Notes under the pieces: generated by a model | Seen by the model: only the letters and a program-made list of their open reading frames with translations | What the model was told of the DNA's origin: nothing | Databases searched by the model: none | Position numbers and translations under genes: made by a program | Source of the DNA: Actinoplanes sp. NBC_00393 | Lineage (GTDB): Bacteria > Actinomycetota > Actinomycetes > Mycobacteriales > Micromonosporaceae | Assembly (NCBI RefSeq): GCF_036053395.1 | Contig: NZ_CP107942.1 | Span: 9,394,001 to 9,458,000 of the forward strand | Direction of reading: 5' to 3' | Length of the DNA stretch: 64,000 bases | In this document: piece by piece, positions 17,985 to 26,047 of the stretch | Layout: each line of letters opens with the position of its first letter | How positions within the stretch are numbered: position 1 is the stretch's first letter

Positions 17985-18278
17985 ATGAGCACCCTCCTCA
18001 GGGACACCTTCATCAACACGACCAGCGAGATCGAACTCGACCCGTCCACCCAGCAGCGCGCCTCCTTCGCCACCGTGGGCCCGTCCGGCGAGCAGCCGCT
18101 GATCGACCTGCTCGCGCGGACCGACCCGGAGAAGACCCAGCGGATCGCGCTCCCGGTGACGTACGGGACCCCGATCGAGGTGCCGGAGCCGCGCCGGCCG
18201 GTGTTCTACCGGGGCCGGTATCGGGCGACGCGGTCGCGGCTGCTGCTGGTCGCGGCGACGTGGGACGGCGGTCTCTGA
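17985..18278 (+). CDS. Unknown phage protein, 97 aa
   Basis: Starts MSTLLRDTFINTTSEIELDP at ATG with GAAGGA upstream. It has an acidic N-terminal half and a basic C-terminal half (RRPVFYRGRYRATRSR). A longer frame to 17841 runs through the hairpin and is unlikely. No family is recognised. Confidence 0.6.
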   Translation: MSTLLRDTFINTTSEIELDPSTQQRASFATVGPSGEQPLIDLLARTDPEKTQRIALPVTYGTPIEVPEPRRPVFYRGRYRATRSRLLLVAATWDGGL

Positions 18279-18829
18279 TGAGCATCTACTACGAGCAGAC
18301 CCATGAGCCCGCGATGGTCCTGCCGTACATCGAGCTGGGCGGGATCATCGCCCGACTGGAGCAGGAAGACCCGGCACGGGTGCTGCCGCTTGGCTTCGCC
18401 AACCCCCACTCCTATCGCGGCGACTACGCCGATCTGGCGTTCGAGCCGGTCAAGGACATCACGATCGCCGAGGTCCTCGCGGCCGCCCGGTCGGCTCTGG
18501 GCGCGACGTTCGAGGGTTACAAGGGCGGCGACTACACGATGACCAAGCACTCGGACTGCTGGCTCGCCGAGCACGGGTCGTCGTCGGACAACAAAATCGG
18601 TCCGCTGCTGCTGGAACTGCTGCTCACCTCGGGCCGAGCGGATGAGGCTGACCGTTCCTGGCGTGAGTGCGGCCACCGCGCCGACTACGCCTCGGCCGTC
18701 GAGCACGAGCGCGAATGCCCGGCGCACGGCGTCGACCGCAGGCACGCCGGGCTCGGCATCGGCTGCGCCATCTGTGACGGGCCGTGCCGCATCGATGATG
18801 TCCCGCCGAACGCCGGGAGCGCATCGTGA
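18278..18829 (+). CDS. Unknown phage protein with Cys-rich C-terminus
   Basis: 183 residues, ATG overlapping the previous stop (TGATGA). The N-terminal part is soluble alpha/beta; from about residue 125 there are paired Cys and His (WRECGHRADY, ERECPAHG, GCAICDGPCRID) that could hold one or two zinc ions. Such domains recur in this operon. Function unknown. Confidence 0.6.
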   Translation: MSIYYEQTHEPAMVLPYIELGGIIARLEQEDPARVLPLGFANPHSYRGDYADLAFEPVKDITIAEVLAAARSALGATFEGYKGGDYTMTKHSDCWLAEHGSSSDNKIGPLLLELLLTSGRADEADRSWRECGHRADYASAVEHERECPAHGVDRRHAGLGIGCAICDGPCRIDDVPPNAGSAS

Positions 18830-19254
18830 AGCGCCGCCAGCCGATCTATCTCACCAACTTTGAATCCCCCAGCTACACCCGCACCCGGTTCGGCCGCTGG
18901 AAGTGGACCGTCCGCGACGGCATGACCGGCCCGGTCCTCGCTACCGGGCACACGCTGACCGAACGCGGCGCGCGCCGGGCGATCGAGCGGATCGCGGAGC
19001 GTTGCGTCTGCGTCGCTGGTGTGTGCCGCTGCGACCGGCCGGTGCTGCGGCCGCTGGGCCGGATGGCGGCGTACGCGCTGACCGAGCGTTTGCAGCGTGA
19101 TGACGTGCCGGTGACGGTGCGGGTCGACGGGCCGGAGGGTGCGCCGGTGGTGTTGTGGCCGGCGTTGGCGCTGACGCCGCGGCAGGAGGCGCACACGTTG
19201 CGTCTGGTGCTGGATCGGACGGATGCGCCGGTGCGTTGGGCGGGTGTCGCCTGA
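18826..19254 (+). CDS. Unknown phage protein, 142 aa
   Basis: GTG start overlapping the previous stop by 4 bp. N-terminal half is basic and aromatic (FGRWKWTVRDG). A small Cys cluster follows (RCVCVAGVCRCDRP), then a helix-rich end. Possible metal-binding protein; no family recognised. Confidence 0.6.
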   Translation: MKRRQPIYLTNFESPSYTRTRFGRWKWTVRDGMTGPVLATGHTLTERGARRAIERIAERCVCVAGVCRCDRPVLRPLGRMAAYALTERLQRDDVPVTVRVDGPEGAPVVLWPALALTPRQEAHTLRLVLDRTDAPVRWAGVA

Positions 19255-19592
19255 TGAGCTACGAGACTCGCGCCTACGACAACAAGCACGGCAACCCGGT
19301 CGTGGTCCTGGTCGCCACCGGTACGCACGACGTGTCCCGGCTGGTGGCGCTACTGAAGTCCGGCAACTGCGAGCAGGTCGACCTCGGCGCGAAGGTGCTG
19401 CGCCAGGTCCGGAACCACAACGGCGGCCGGGCGGCGCTCCAGCTGCTCGCCGCGCACGGCGGCCCGGACTTCCTGCACGAGCCGGTTGCACCGCACCCCT
19501 GGCAGGAGTTCAACAAGCACGGCCTCTCCTGTCACTTCCCCGGTTGCACGCTGGCCGAGATTGAGCACGACACGGATGGCGGTGTCGTCTGA
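19254..19592 (+). CDS. Unknown phage protein, 112 aa
   Basis: ATG overlaps the previous stop. The middle has ATGTHDVSRLVALLKSGNCE and VLRQVRNHNGGRAALQLLAA, suggesting a helical domain. The end holds HGLSCHFPGCTLAEI, a possible single zinc site. Function unknown. Confidence 0.55.
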   Translation: MSYETRAYDNKHGNPVVVLVATGTHDVSRLVALLKSGNCEQVDLGAKVLRQVRNHNGGRAALQLLAAHGGPDFLHEPVAPHPWQEFNKHGLSCHFPGCTLAEIEHDTDGGVV

Positions 19593-19906
19593 TGGCCGAG
19601 CTGCTGCACGTCACCACGAAGTACGTCTTCGACGTCACCGGCAAGCCCGTCCTCGGCACCACCACGCGCGAACAGTTCGACCCGGAAACCGCGATCGTCT
19701 CGCACCGCACCGACCGCGGGTTCTGGTCCCTGCGGGTTCACGGCTGGCGGGTCCGGAACAACACGTCGACGGCGTTCTTTTACCGGATTGCGGACGGTGT
19801 GATCCAGCCGCATGACCGGACCGGGTCGGTCGCGCCGCAGTGGTTGCAGCACGTGGTGGGCCAGGCCGTCAAGCTGCACGCCGAGCGGGTCGGTGACGCC
19901 CGATGA
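19592..19906 (+). CDS. Unknown phage protein, 104 aa
   Basis: ATG overlaps the previous stop (TGATGG). A small, mixed-charge protein with TTKYVFDVTGKPVLG at the start and HVVGQAVKLHAERV near the end. No domain is recognised. Confidence 0.55.
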   Translation: MAELLHVTTKYVFDVTGKPVLGTTTREQFDPETAIVSHRTDRGFWSLRVHGWRVRNNTSTAFFYRIADGVIQPHDRTGSVAPQWLQHVVGQAVKLHAERVGDAR

Positions 19907-20334
19907 AGACGTTCCCTGGCTGGCGTGCGGTTGGCCGCGCGATGCGGTGGGCCCGGCGAGAACGCGCCATCTTCACGCTCATCACCGAGGGCGCCCGCTT
20001 CGAGGAAACGAGCTGGCGGCGAGGCGGTGCCTTCGCCGTGCTCACCGCGACCGGCGGCGACCAGCTCGACCTCATCGTCAACCTTGCGCACGGCGGCCAG
20101 GTCGACATGAGCGACCTCGACGCCGCCGAGAGCCTGCGCGTCCTCGCCGCCCTGGACCTCATCCCCGCCGACCTCGCCCAGGTCCGCGACGAACGGTACG
20201 CACGCTGCACGGTGTGCGGCCGGACCGTCACGTGGGCGCCCGGCCACGGCATGTGGCAGGCCCGGTGGGTGCACGTCGACCAGCACGCCTGGATGGCCGG
20301 CACCGGACACGTCGCCGAGGTGGCCAATGCCTGA
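19903..20334 (+). CDS. Unknown phage protein with CxxC motif
   Basis: 143 residues, ATG overlapping the previous stop (ATGA). A basic N-terminus is followed by an acidic middle (VDMSDLDAAESLRVLAALDL), then RCTVCGRTVTW and HVDQHAWM, a likely zinc knuckle. It directly precedes the recombination genes. Function unknown. Confidence 0.55.
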   Translation: MKTFPGWRAVGRAMRWARRERAIFTLITEGARFEETSWRRGGAFAVLTATGGDQLDLIVNLAHGGQVDMSDLDAAESLRVLAALDLIPADLAQVRDERYARCTVCGRTVTWAPGHGMWQARWVHVDQHAWMAGTGHVAEVANA

Positions 20335-21337
20335 GCAAACCACCGCCCGCCGCGTCACCCCGACCGCCGTGCGCATCCTGTCGGCCGACGCCGACCGCGA
20401 CACCTGGCTCACCGCCCGACGGCAGGGCATCGGCTCCTCAGATGTCGCCGCGATCCTCGGCGTCGCCGACCGCAACACCGCCGTCCACGTCTACCGCGAC
20501 AAGCGCGGCGAGCTCGTCGACGACGCCGGCGAAGCCGCGCTGTGGGGCCACCTGCTCGAAGACCCGGTCGCCCGGGAGTGGTCGCGCCGGCAGCGCTCAG
20601 TCGTGCAGCGCGTCGGCCTGATCGCGCACGTCGACGAGCCGTGGCGCATGGCGACCCTCGACCGGCAGGTCCTGGAGTGCCCGATGGACCGCGACGTCAA
20701 GACCCGCTGCGCCCTCGAGGTGAAGTGCCGCAGCGCGTTCAAAGCGAAGCGGTGGGCCAACGCGAATGTCCCCGACGACGTCCTGGCGCAGGTCACGTGG
20801 CAGCTCGCGATCACCGGCTACGACCACATCCACGTCGCCGTGCTCATCGGCGGCAACGAGCTGAAGATGGCCGTCGTCGAGCGCGAGCAGGCGATGGAGG
20901 ACTACGTGCTCGGCGAGGTCCGCCGGTTCCGTGAGGAGCATCTGCTGGCCGGCGTCGAACCTGACTGGGACCTGTCGAAGGCGCAGTCGCTGATCGACAT
21001 GGACTCGCTGATGCATCAGGACCGGGTTGGCGAGCTCGACCTGACCGAGATCGGCGAGGTCATCGAGTACGCCAAGCGGTCCGCGGCGAAGTCGGCGGCC
21101 GAGAAGGCGCTGAAGGAGTCGTCGGCCACCCTGCGGCGGCTAGCGAAGGGCGCGCTGACGGTCAAGTTCGCCGACGAGCTGGCCTACGAGTACGGCCTGG
21201 TGACCAAGAAAAACGTCGACCTTGACCAGCTGAAGCTGCGCTGGCCCGAGGCATACGCGGCGGTCGTCTCCGAGAAAAGCCACTACCAGATCCGGCTCGC
21301 GAGCGAGTTCCGGCAGACCCCTGGAGGAACCAATTGA
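20327..21337 (+). CDS. YqaJ-like phage exonuclease (recombinase)
   Basis: A 336-residue nuclease of the YqaJ/lambda-exonuclease fold that resects double-stranded DNA ends for recombination. Signatures: GIGSSDVAAILG at 34-45, WGHLLEDPVA at about 73, Asp112, and ALEVKCRSAFKAKRW with Glu131 and Lys133 as the metal-binding ExK motif, then VTWQLAITGYDHIHVAVLIG. The C-terminal helical part is about 130 residues. It works with the ERF annealing protein encoded immediately downstream. Confidence 0.88.
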   Translation: MPEQTTARRVTPTAVRILSADADRDTWLTARRQGIGSSDVAAILGVADRNTAVHVYRDKRGELVDDAGEAALWGHLLEDPVAREWSRRQRSVVQRVGLIAHVDEPWRMATLDRQVLECPMDRDVKTRCALEVKCRSAFKAKRWANANVPDDVLAQVTWQLAITGYDHIHVAVLIGGNELKMAVVEREQAMEDYVLGEVRRFREEHLLAGVEPDWDLSKAQSLIDMDSLMHQDRVGELDLTEIGEVIEYAKRSAAKSAAEKALKESSATLRRLAKGALTVKFADELAYEYGLVTKKNVDLDQLKLRWPEAYAAVVSEKSHYQIRLASEFRQTPGGTN

Positions 21338-22113
21338 GCCTGCGTGAGCGCGCCCAGGCGGCGGCCGTCGGCGAGGAGTGGCAGGAAGGCGGGCCGACCG
21401 GCCCGGTCCGGCCGACCATCATCGCCGAGCCGCTGGAGGACATCTCCTACGACGGCAACAAGATCACCGACGCGGAGAAGGTGCCGGTCCACGTCGCGTG
21501 GGCCCGGGTGATGGCCGACGTCCAGTCGATCAGCAAGGGCGACCAGCGCAACGACGTCGGCGGCCGGTACAGCTTCCGCGGCGTCGACCGGGTCGTCAAC
21601 GCGGTAGGCCCGGCGCTGCGCCGCCACGGCGTGGCACTGCTGCCGATCCAGGTCTACGACATCGAGTACCGCGAGGCCCGGACCGCCAAGGGCAACACGA
21701 TGCAGGACTGCACGCTGAAGGTGCGGTGGCTGGTCGTCGGCCCGGCTGGGGACACCCTGCCATCGCCGCTGGAGTCCGCCGGGCAGGCCACCGACACGCA
21801 GGACAAGGCCACCTCGAAAGCGACGTCGGTGGCACAGCGGGTGCTGTTCCTGACGGCGCTGCACATCCCGACGCAGGATCCGGACATCGACCGCGGCCAC
21901 GAGCGGGGTGAGCGGCCCGGGCCCACACCGAACGAGTACCGCGACGAGATCGCCGACCCGCGTACCTCGATGGTGCGGCTCCGGCAGATCCGGACCGAGC
22001 TGCGGCAACACCAGCTGGGCGGCGCGATCGTGGTCAACGAGGTCGGCGACGACGAAGCGGTGCTGGCGATGTGCGAGCGGATCGGCCGGCAGCGTACGGA
22101 GGCCGGCCAGTGA
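21334..22113 (+). CDS. ERF family single-strand annealing protein
   Basis: A 259-residue annealing protein that binds the single strands made by the exonuclease and pairs them. VAWARVMADVQSISKGDQRN, then YSFRGVDRVVNAVGPALRRH, and the CTLKVRWLVVGPAGD / GQATDTQDKATSKATSVAQR stretch are ERF hallmarks. The start is TTG at 21334, overlapping the exonuclease stop (TTGA), with GGAGG 6 nt upstream. Together they form the phage's own recombination pathway. Confidence 0.85.
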   Translation: MSLRERAQAAAVGEEWQEGGPTGPVRPTIIAEPLEDISYDGNKITDAEKVPVHVAWARVMADVQSISKGDQRNDVGGRYSFRGVDRVVNAVGPALRRHGVALLPIQVYDIEYREARTAKGNTMQDCTLKVRWLVVGPAGDTLPSPLESAGQATDTQDKATSKATSVAQRVLFLTALHIPTQDPDIDRGHERGERPGPTPNEYRDEIADPRTSMVRLRQIRTELRQHQLGGAIVVNEVGDDEAVLAMCERIGRQRTEAGQ

Positions 22114-22436
22114 GCGCCCTGCACTCGCCGTTCGCTGCGGCCCACCGCTTTACCCCGGCCGACGCCGAGCAACTCGCCGCCGCGCTCAGGGTCGTCGCCG
22201 ACCCAGCCCGGCTGCGGATCCTCGCCCTGCTCGCCGAACACGGGGCGCTGACCGTCACCGCGCTGGTGCCGCTGCTGGGTCTCGCTCAGGCGACCGTCTC
22301 GCACCACCTGCGCGCGCTCCACACGGCCGACCTGATCCAGGCCCGGAAGACCGGCAGCGAGATCGAGCGGACGCTGAACGCCCTTGCGATCGAGCGGCTG
22401 GCCGGACTGCTCAGCCCGTACGGGAGCCGACGGTGA
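22110..22436 (+). CDS. ArsR-type winged-helix regulator
   Basis: A 108-residue ArsR-type HTH: LRVVADPARLRILALLAEHG, then GLAQATVSHHLRALHTADLI and RTLNALAIERLAGLL. No metal-sensing Cys pair is present in the recognition helix, so it is probably not a metal sensor. It is unusual to find such a gene between phage recombination genes; start GTG and stop both overlap its neighbours by 4 bp. It may tune the early operon. Confidence 0.82.
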   Translation: MSALHSPFAAAHRFTPADAEQLAAALRVVADPARLRILALLAEHGALTVTALVPLLGLAQATVSHHLRALHTADLIQARKTGSEIERTLNALAIERLAGLLSPYGSRR

Positions 22437-22999
22437 AGGCGCTCCGGGTGATCGGGCTCGACCCGTCGCTGAAGGCGTTCGGTCTCGCGGCCACGCACAC
22501 CGCCCACACCGGCGAGCCGCGGCTGTGGTGCACCACGGTCACACCGCGGCGACGGCCGACGCTGACCAGGATCGATCACGCCCGGCTGCACGAAGCGATC
22601 AGCCTCGTCATGCACGCCTGCCAGCACCGGCCGGACATCGTCGCCATCGAGGAACCCCTGCTGCTCGCGAAGGGTGACACATCGATCCGGCTCGCCGAGC
22701 TGCACGGAGCGATCAAGCACTGGCTGTGGTCGCGGTCGATCCCGTACGTCGACGTGCACAACTCGAAGGTCAAGACGTACGCGACCGGGAACGGCGGCGC
22801 GAAGAAGGACGCGGTTCTGTCCTCGGTCATATCGACGTACGGCCGCATGGTGCACGTCGGCACCGACGACGAGGCGGACGCCTTGTCGCTGCTGGCGATG
22901 ACGCTCGATCAGTTCGGTCAGCCGCTGGTCGAGGTGCCGGATTCGCATCGACGGGCGTTGCGCGGGATCCAGTGGCCGGATCTGCCGGGGGTGGGCTGA
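22433..22999 (+). CDS. RuvC-like Holliday junction resolvase
   Basis: A 188-residue RNase H-fold nuclease. Asp10 in VIGLDPSLKAFG, Glu73/Glu74 in VAIEEPLL and the acidic cluster Asp145/Asp146/Asp149 in TDDEADALSL match the RuvC four-carboxylate site. It probably cuts branched replication or recombination intermediates before packaging. GTG start overlaps the ArsR gene stop. Confidence 0.82.
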   Translation: MKALRVIGLDPSLKAFGLAATHTAHTGEPRLWCTTVTPRRRPTLTRIDHARLHEAISLVMHACQHRPDIVAIEEPLLLAKGDTSIRLAELHGAIKHWLWSRSIPYVDVHNSKVKTYATGNGGAKKDAVLSSVISTYGRMVHVGTDDEADALSLLAMTLDQFGQPLVEVPDSHRRALRGIQWPDLPGVG

Positions 23000-23000
23000 G

Positions 23001-23246
23001 ATGGCTGACCTGCAGACGGCCCGCGCCGATATGGCCGCCGCCGCGTTGGCCCGGAACGCGGTGCTGATCGACCGGATCGCGACCGTCGGCCACCTCACCG
23101 CCGAGGTGCTGCACGCCCAGGCCGCGCTCCCCGCCGACGCCCGCAATTCCGCGCTGGTGGATCTCGCGATGGACGTCCGGCGGGCGCTGTGCCTAGCAGC
23201 GCCGGGTGCCCGGTCGGTGCCGGTGGTTCCGGGCAGGCCGTCATGA
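23001..23246 (+). CDS. Unknown small helical phage protein
   Basis: 81 residues, Ala-rich and predicted all-helical (ADMAAAALARNAVLIDRIAT). ATG at 23001 immediately follows the resolvase stop. Function unknown. Confidence 0.5.
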   Translation: MADLQTARADMAAAALARNAVLIDRIATVGHLTAEVLHAQAALPADARNSALVDLAMDVRRALCLAAPGARSVPVVPGRPS

Positions 23247-23326
23247 ACGAGGCGCAGAGCACCGCGCTGGTGCTGCTGATCGTGATCGTCGTGTGCGGTC
23301 TGATCCTGGCGGGCCGCGATGGATGA
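23243..23326 (+). CDS. Tiny single-pass membrane protein
   Basis: Only 27 residues, of which about 17 (residues 8-24) form one hydrophobic helix, ALVLLIVIVVCGLILAG. It has ATG overlap with the previous stop and an overlap with the next start, the same pattern as its neighbours, so translation is likely. Its role is unknown. Confidence 0.5.
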   Translation: MNEAQSTALVLLIVIVVCGLILAGRDG

Positions 23327-24083
23327 GTTCACCGGCCCGGCGTGCCGGGAGTGTGGCGACCCGCAGAGCCAGCACAAGGGCGGCAAGGGCGGCTGTCGGC
23401 ACTGCGAGCTTGGCTGCGCTCGGTACGAGCCGGAGTTCGCGGCCGGTGGCGTCATCACTGGGCCCGGCGACGGCCCGGTGATGCTGGAGAGCCCGGCACC
23501 GTACGTCGCTCCTCGTGCGCCGGAGATCGTGATCCCGGCCGCCATGGTCAAGGGACGGCTCACGGACGCCCTGAAGTCGCATCTGACCGCGCCCACACAT
23601 CTGGAGCGGCTCACGGCCGACCTGGCGCGCGTCGAGCAGGAACGCGACAGCTTGCTCGCGCACAACACCGAGTTGGTCAACGTCGCCCACGAACGCGACG
23701 ACGCCCGCGGCGCCCTGTCACTCGCCCGGTCCGAACTCGAACGCCTCGCCGGCGAACTCGCCCGTCGGAGCGGGGTGCTCGCGGCCACGCAGAAGGAACT
23801 CGTCGACGTCGCCCAGGAACTCGGCGAGGCGCTGGCCGAGCTGGCGGCCCGGCCGACCGAGGAGGACTGGGCGGCAGCCCAGAAGGACCTCACCGACCTC
23901 CGCGAGCAGCTGGCCTCGGCCGCCCAGGTCCTCCACTCATACGACGCCTGGCAGTGCCTTGCCGGGCCCCGCCCGTGCGGCCGCCGCTACACGCGGGCCG
24001 AGGCCGCCGACAACCACGCGTGCGGCCCGATGACCGCCGTGACCGTCACCATCACCACCCGCGAAGGAGTAACCCCCTCATGA
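23319..24083 (+). CDS. Zinc-motif coiled-coil protein
   Basis: A 254-residue protein of unknown function. An N-terminal Cys/His cluster (ACRECGDPQSQH, CRHCELGC) probably binds zinc. A long coiled coil at about 92-205 has regular Leu/Glu/Arg heptads. A second Cys/His group near the C-terminus includes WQCLAGPRPCGRRY and ADNHACG. It could be a structural or DNA-tethering factor; that is speculation. Confidence 0.6.
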   Translation: MDEFTGPACRECGDPQSQHKGGKGGCRHCELGCARYEPEFAAGGVITGPGDGPVMLESPAPYVAPRAPEIVIPAAMVKGRLTDALKSHLTAPTHLERLTADLARVEQERDSLLAHNTELVNVAHERDDARGALSLARSELERLAGELARRSGVLAATQKELVDVAQELGEALAELAARPTEEDWAAAQKDLTDLREQLASAAQVLHSYDAWQCLAGPRPCGRRYTRAEAADNHACGPMTAVTVTITTREGVTPS

Positions 24084-24391
24084 CCGAGTTCACCACCGAG
24101 CTGGCCATCGCCGAGCCGACCGGCTTCGACATCCGCGAGGCGGCTCTCAGCCTGGCCATCGAAAGCGTCGACACCATCGGCGACCCGACCGCCGCCGACC
24201 TGATCGCCCGGGCCAAGGAGTTCGAGGCCTACCTGCGCGGCGACGACCAGCCCGAGCAGGCCGCGGCCGCCGAGCCGGAGCAGGCCGACGAAGCCTGCAA
24301 CTGCCCGATCTGCCGACCGGGTGGCCTCCGCGACCTGGCCAAGACGGGGTTCCTGCTGGGGCCGATCTACCCGGGCCGCTCCGCGGGCTGA
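24080..24391 (+). CDS. Unknown acidic phage protein, 103 aa
   Basis: ATG overlaps the previous stop (ATGA). Acidic, with helix IREAALSLAIESVDTIG, a Gln/Glu/Ala linker, and a C-terminal ACNCPICRPGG zinc-like motif. Function unknown. Confidence 0.55.
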   Translation: MTEFTTELAIAEPTGFDIREAALSLAIESVDTIGDPTAADLIARAKEFEAYLRGDDQPEQAAAAEPEQADEACNCPICRPGGLRDLAKTGFLLGPIYPGRSAG

Positions 24392-24398
24392 CGAGACC

Positions 24399-24476
24399 GC
24401 CGCCGAGCGTCCGTCAGGACGCCCCCTCCGGAACACGGGGCAGCTGGAAGCGCGGGTTCGAGTCCCGCCGGCGGCA
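24399..24476 (+). tRNA. Degenerate tRNA-like element
   Basis: A 78-nt element filling the only sizeable gap (121 bp) in this part of the operon. Acceptor arms GCCGCCG (24399-24405) and CGGCGGC (24469-24475) pair perfectly over 7 bp. The T arm has a perfect 5-bp stem (24452-24456 with 24464-24468) around TTCGAGT. The D arm is short (CGTC/GACG with a 6-nt loop), and the anticodon region (24421-24441) closes only with an 11-nt loop or with mismatches and no U33, so no anticodon can be assigned. It is either a decayed tRNA or a tRNA mimic. Confidence 0.6.
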
Positions 24477-24512
24477 CGCACCACATCCCTTCAAACAAGG
24501 AGCACCACCACA

Positions 24513-25037
24513 GTGAGCATGACCGTCAACATCTCCGGCACCTTCTCCGAGAAGCAGCGGCCCAACAACGGGCTGGAGCGGGTCGCCGAGTTCCTCCACG
24601 CGAACCGGATCACGCAGATCCCGGTGGTCGCGCTGGTCGAGTGGCACGCGCACGGTGAGACGAAGACCGGCGAGAAACTGGCGGTCTCGATCACCGCGAT
24701 CGAGCCCGGATTCGAGGCGGACGGGTCGGACCCGGACGGTATCGGCCGGCAGATCCGGGACCTGCTGGACCAGCTGCGGAAGCGGCAGGGCCTGGCGTCG
24801 GTGGAGGACACGTTGTTCTCGGCGCCGCGTGAGGGCTACGACTTCGACGACGCGCCGGGCGGTGAGGGCGGCGCGGAGCTGGATGGGCAGGAGGAGTTGC
24901 CGATCCGGATGGGTCCGGATGGTGAGCGGGAGGTGCCGCCGCCCAGCGCGGAGGAGGAGCTGGCCGAACGTGCCGAGGCGAAGGCGGCCGCGGAGTCCGG
25001 CGTGCCGGCCGCCGAGTTCTCCGGGAGCCAGGCGTGA
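24513..25037 (+). CDS. Unknown phage protein, 174 aa
   Basis: Starts at GTG 24513 (AAGGAG about 9 nt upstream). Residues 1-100 form an alpha/beta domain (VAEFLHANRITQIPVVALVE, LAVSITAIEPGF, IRDLLDQLRKRQG), and the rest is acidic and disordered. The composition suggests an SSB-like or anti-restriction small protein, but no family is recognised. Confidence 0.6.
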   Translation: MSMTVNISGTFSEKQRPNNGLERVAEFLHANRITQIPVVALVEWHAHGETKTGEKLAVSITAIEPGFEADGSDPDGIGRQIRDLLDQLRKRQGLASVEDTLFSAPREGYDFDDAPGGEGGAELDGQEELPIRMGPDGEREVPPPSAEEELAERAEAKAAAESGVPAAEFSGSQA

Positions 25038-25261
25038 GCCGCCTCGAGGAGATGCTGTCCGCGTCCTGGCGCAAGCTGCCCAGCGAGGCGCAGGAGTCGT
25101 TCGGCAGCCCAGCCGCGTTCGGTCCGGTGCTCGCCGCAGGGCTGCGTGTGATGGCTGCCGAGACCGAGGTCGAGCCGTCGTTCCCGATGACGGCTGGCCT
25201 TGTCGCCGACCTGATCCGCGAGCGCGCGGACGGCCTGGACGAGGTGAGCGCCGGTGGCTGA
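25034..25261 (+). CDS. Unknown small phage protein, 75 aa
   Basis: GTG overlaps the previous stop. Mostly helical (SRLEEMLSASWRKLPSEAQE, GLVADLIRERADGL). No family recognised. Confidence 0.5.
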   Translation: MSRLEEMLSASWRKLPSEAQESFGSPAAFGPVLAAGLRVMAAETEVEPSFPMTAGLVADLIRERADGLDEVSAGG

Positions 25262-25499
25262 CCCGACCGCCCTCGAGCCGACCGAGATCCGGATCGCGCT
25301 GCTCCGCGACATCGCCGCCGGACGCGTCCAGGACGACACCGACCACATGCCGATGCTGACCGTGGACGGCGAACCCGTCCCGGTCGGTACGGCGGTGTGG
25401 GAGATGGAACGCCACGACTGGGTCGGCCAGGACTGCGGGCAGCAGCGCTGGGAGCCGAAGCCGTACGGGCGGCAGCTCCTCGCGGAGGCTGACCGGTGA
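25254..25499 (+). CDS. Unknown small phage protein, 81 aa
   Basis: GTG start, overlapping the previous gene by 8 bp. A compact Trp-containing protein (VWEMERHDWVGQDCG). No function recognised. Confidence 0.5.
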   Translation: MADPTALEPTEIRIALLRDIAAGRVQDDTDHMPMLTVDGEPVPVGTAVWEMERHDWVGQDCGQQRWEPKPYGRQLLAEADR

Positions 25500-25645
25500 C
25501 CGCCGCGCTAATGGGAGCCGTCGCCTTCGGGCGGCGGCTCGCCGACTCCTTCGACCGCACCGACCGGATCATGCTCGCCGTCGGCGCGGTGCTGATCCTG
25601 GCCGGCCTGGTGCTGATCGCGGGAGGCGGTAGCGGCCGTGGCTGA
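25496..25645 (+). CDS. Small membrane protein, 49 aa
   Basis: A 4-bp start/stop overlap at each side supports translation. One hydrophobic helix at about 25-43 (IMLAVGAVLILAGLVLIAG) after a basic N-terminal segment. Function unknown. Confidence 0.5.
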   Translation: MTAALMGAVAFGRRLADSFDRTDRIMLAVGAVLILAGLVLIAGGGSGRG

Positions 25646-25904
25646 CAAGACCCCCGAAGGCTTCGACATCGCCAACTGCCGCAGCTGCTCGGCCCCGATC
25701 GTCTGGGCCACCAGCAGCGGCGGCCGGTCGATGCCCGTCGACGCCGAACCGGTCGAGGACGGCAACGTCGAGCTGGCCGAGCGGCCGGGCCTGTTCATCG
25801 GGCCGGTGGCCACGGTGCTGACCGGGCCGAGCCTGTTTGGCGGTCCGCTGCGTAAGCCGCACTTCGCTACCTGTCCGCAGGCGGAGATGTGGAGGCAGCG
25901 GTGA
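25638..25904 (+). CDS. Zinc-ribbon-like phage protein, 88 aa
   Basis: NCRSCSAPIVWATSSGGRSM near the N-terminus and HFATCPQAEMW near the end give a CxxC...HxxxC arrangement seen in many small actinophage proteins. Probably binds one zinc. Function unknown. Confidence 0.55.
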   Translation: MADKTPEGFDIANCRSCSAPIVWATSSGGRSMPVDAEPVEDGNVELAERPGLFIGPVATVLTGPSLFGGPLRKPHFATCPQAEMWRQR

Positions 25905-26047
25905 AGCCGCGCCACGCCATCCGGCTCGCCGCCAAGCAGCGGGCCAACGCCGTCAGGTGCAAGGTGCCGCTCTCGGAATGGGTCGCGATGACCCGCCGGG
26001 AGCGGCGCCGCCGCCTCGCCGCAGCACGAACGGAGGCCCGACAGTGA
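25901..26047 (+). CDS. Very basic 48-aa protein
   Basis: Arg/Lys-rich (TRRERRRRLAAARTEARQ), start GTG overlapping the previous stop and stop overlapping the next start. A nucleic-acid binding role would fit the charge, but nothing more can be said. Confidence 0.45.
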   Translation: MKPRHAIRLAAKQRANAVRCKVPLSEWVAMTRRERRRRLAAARTEARQ

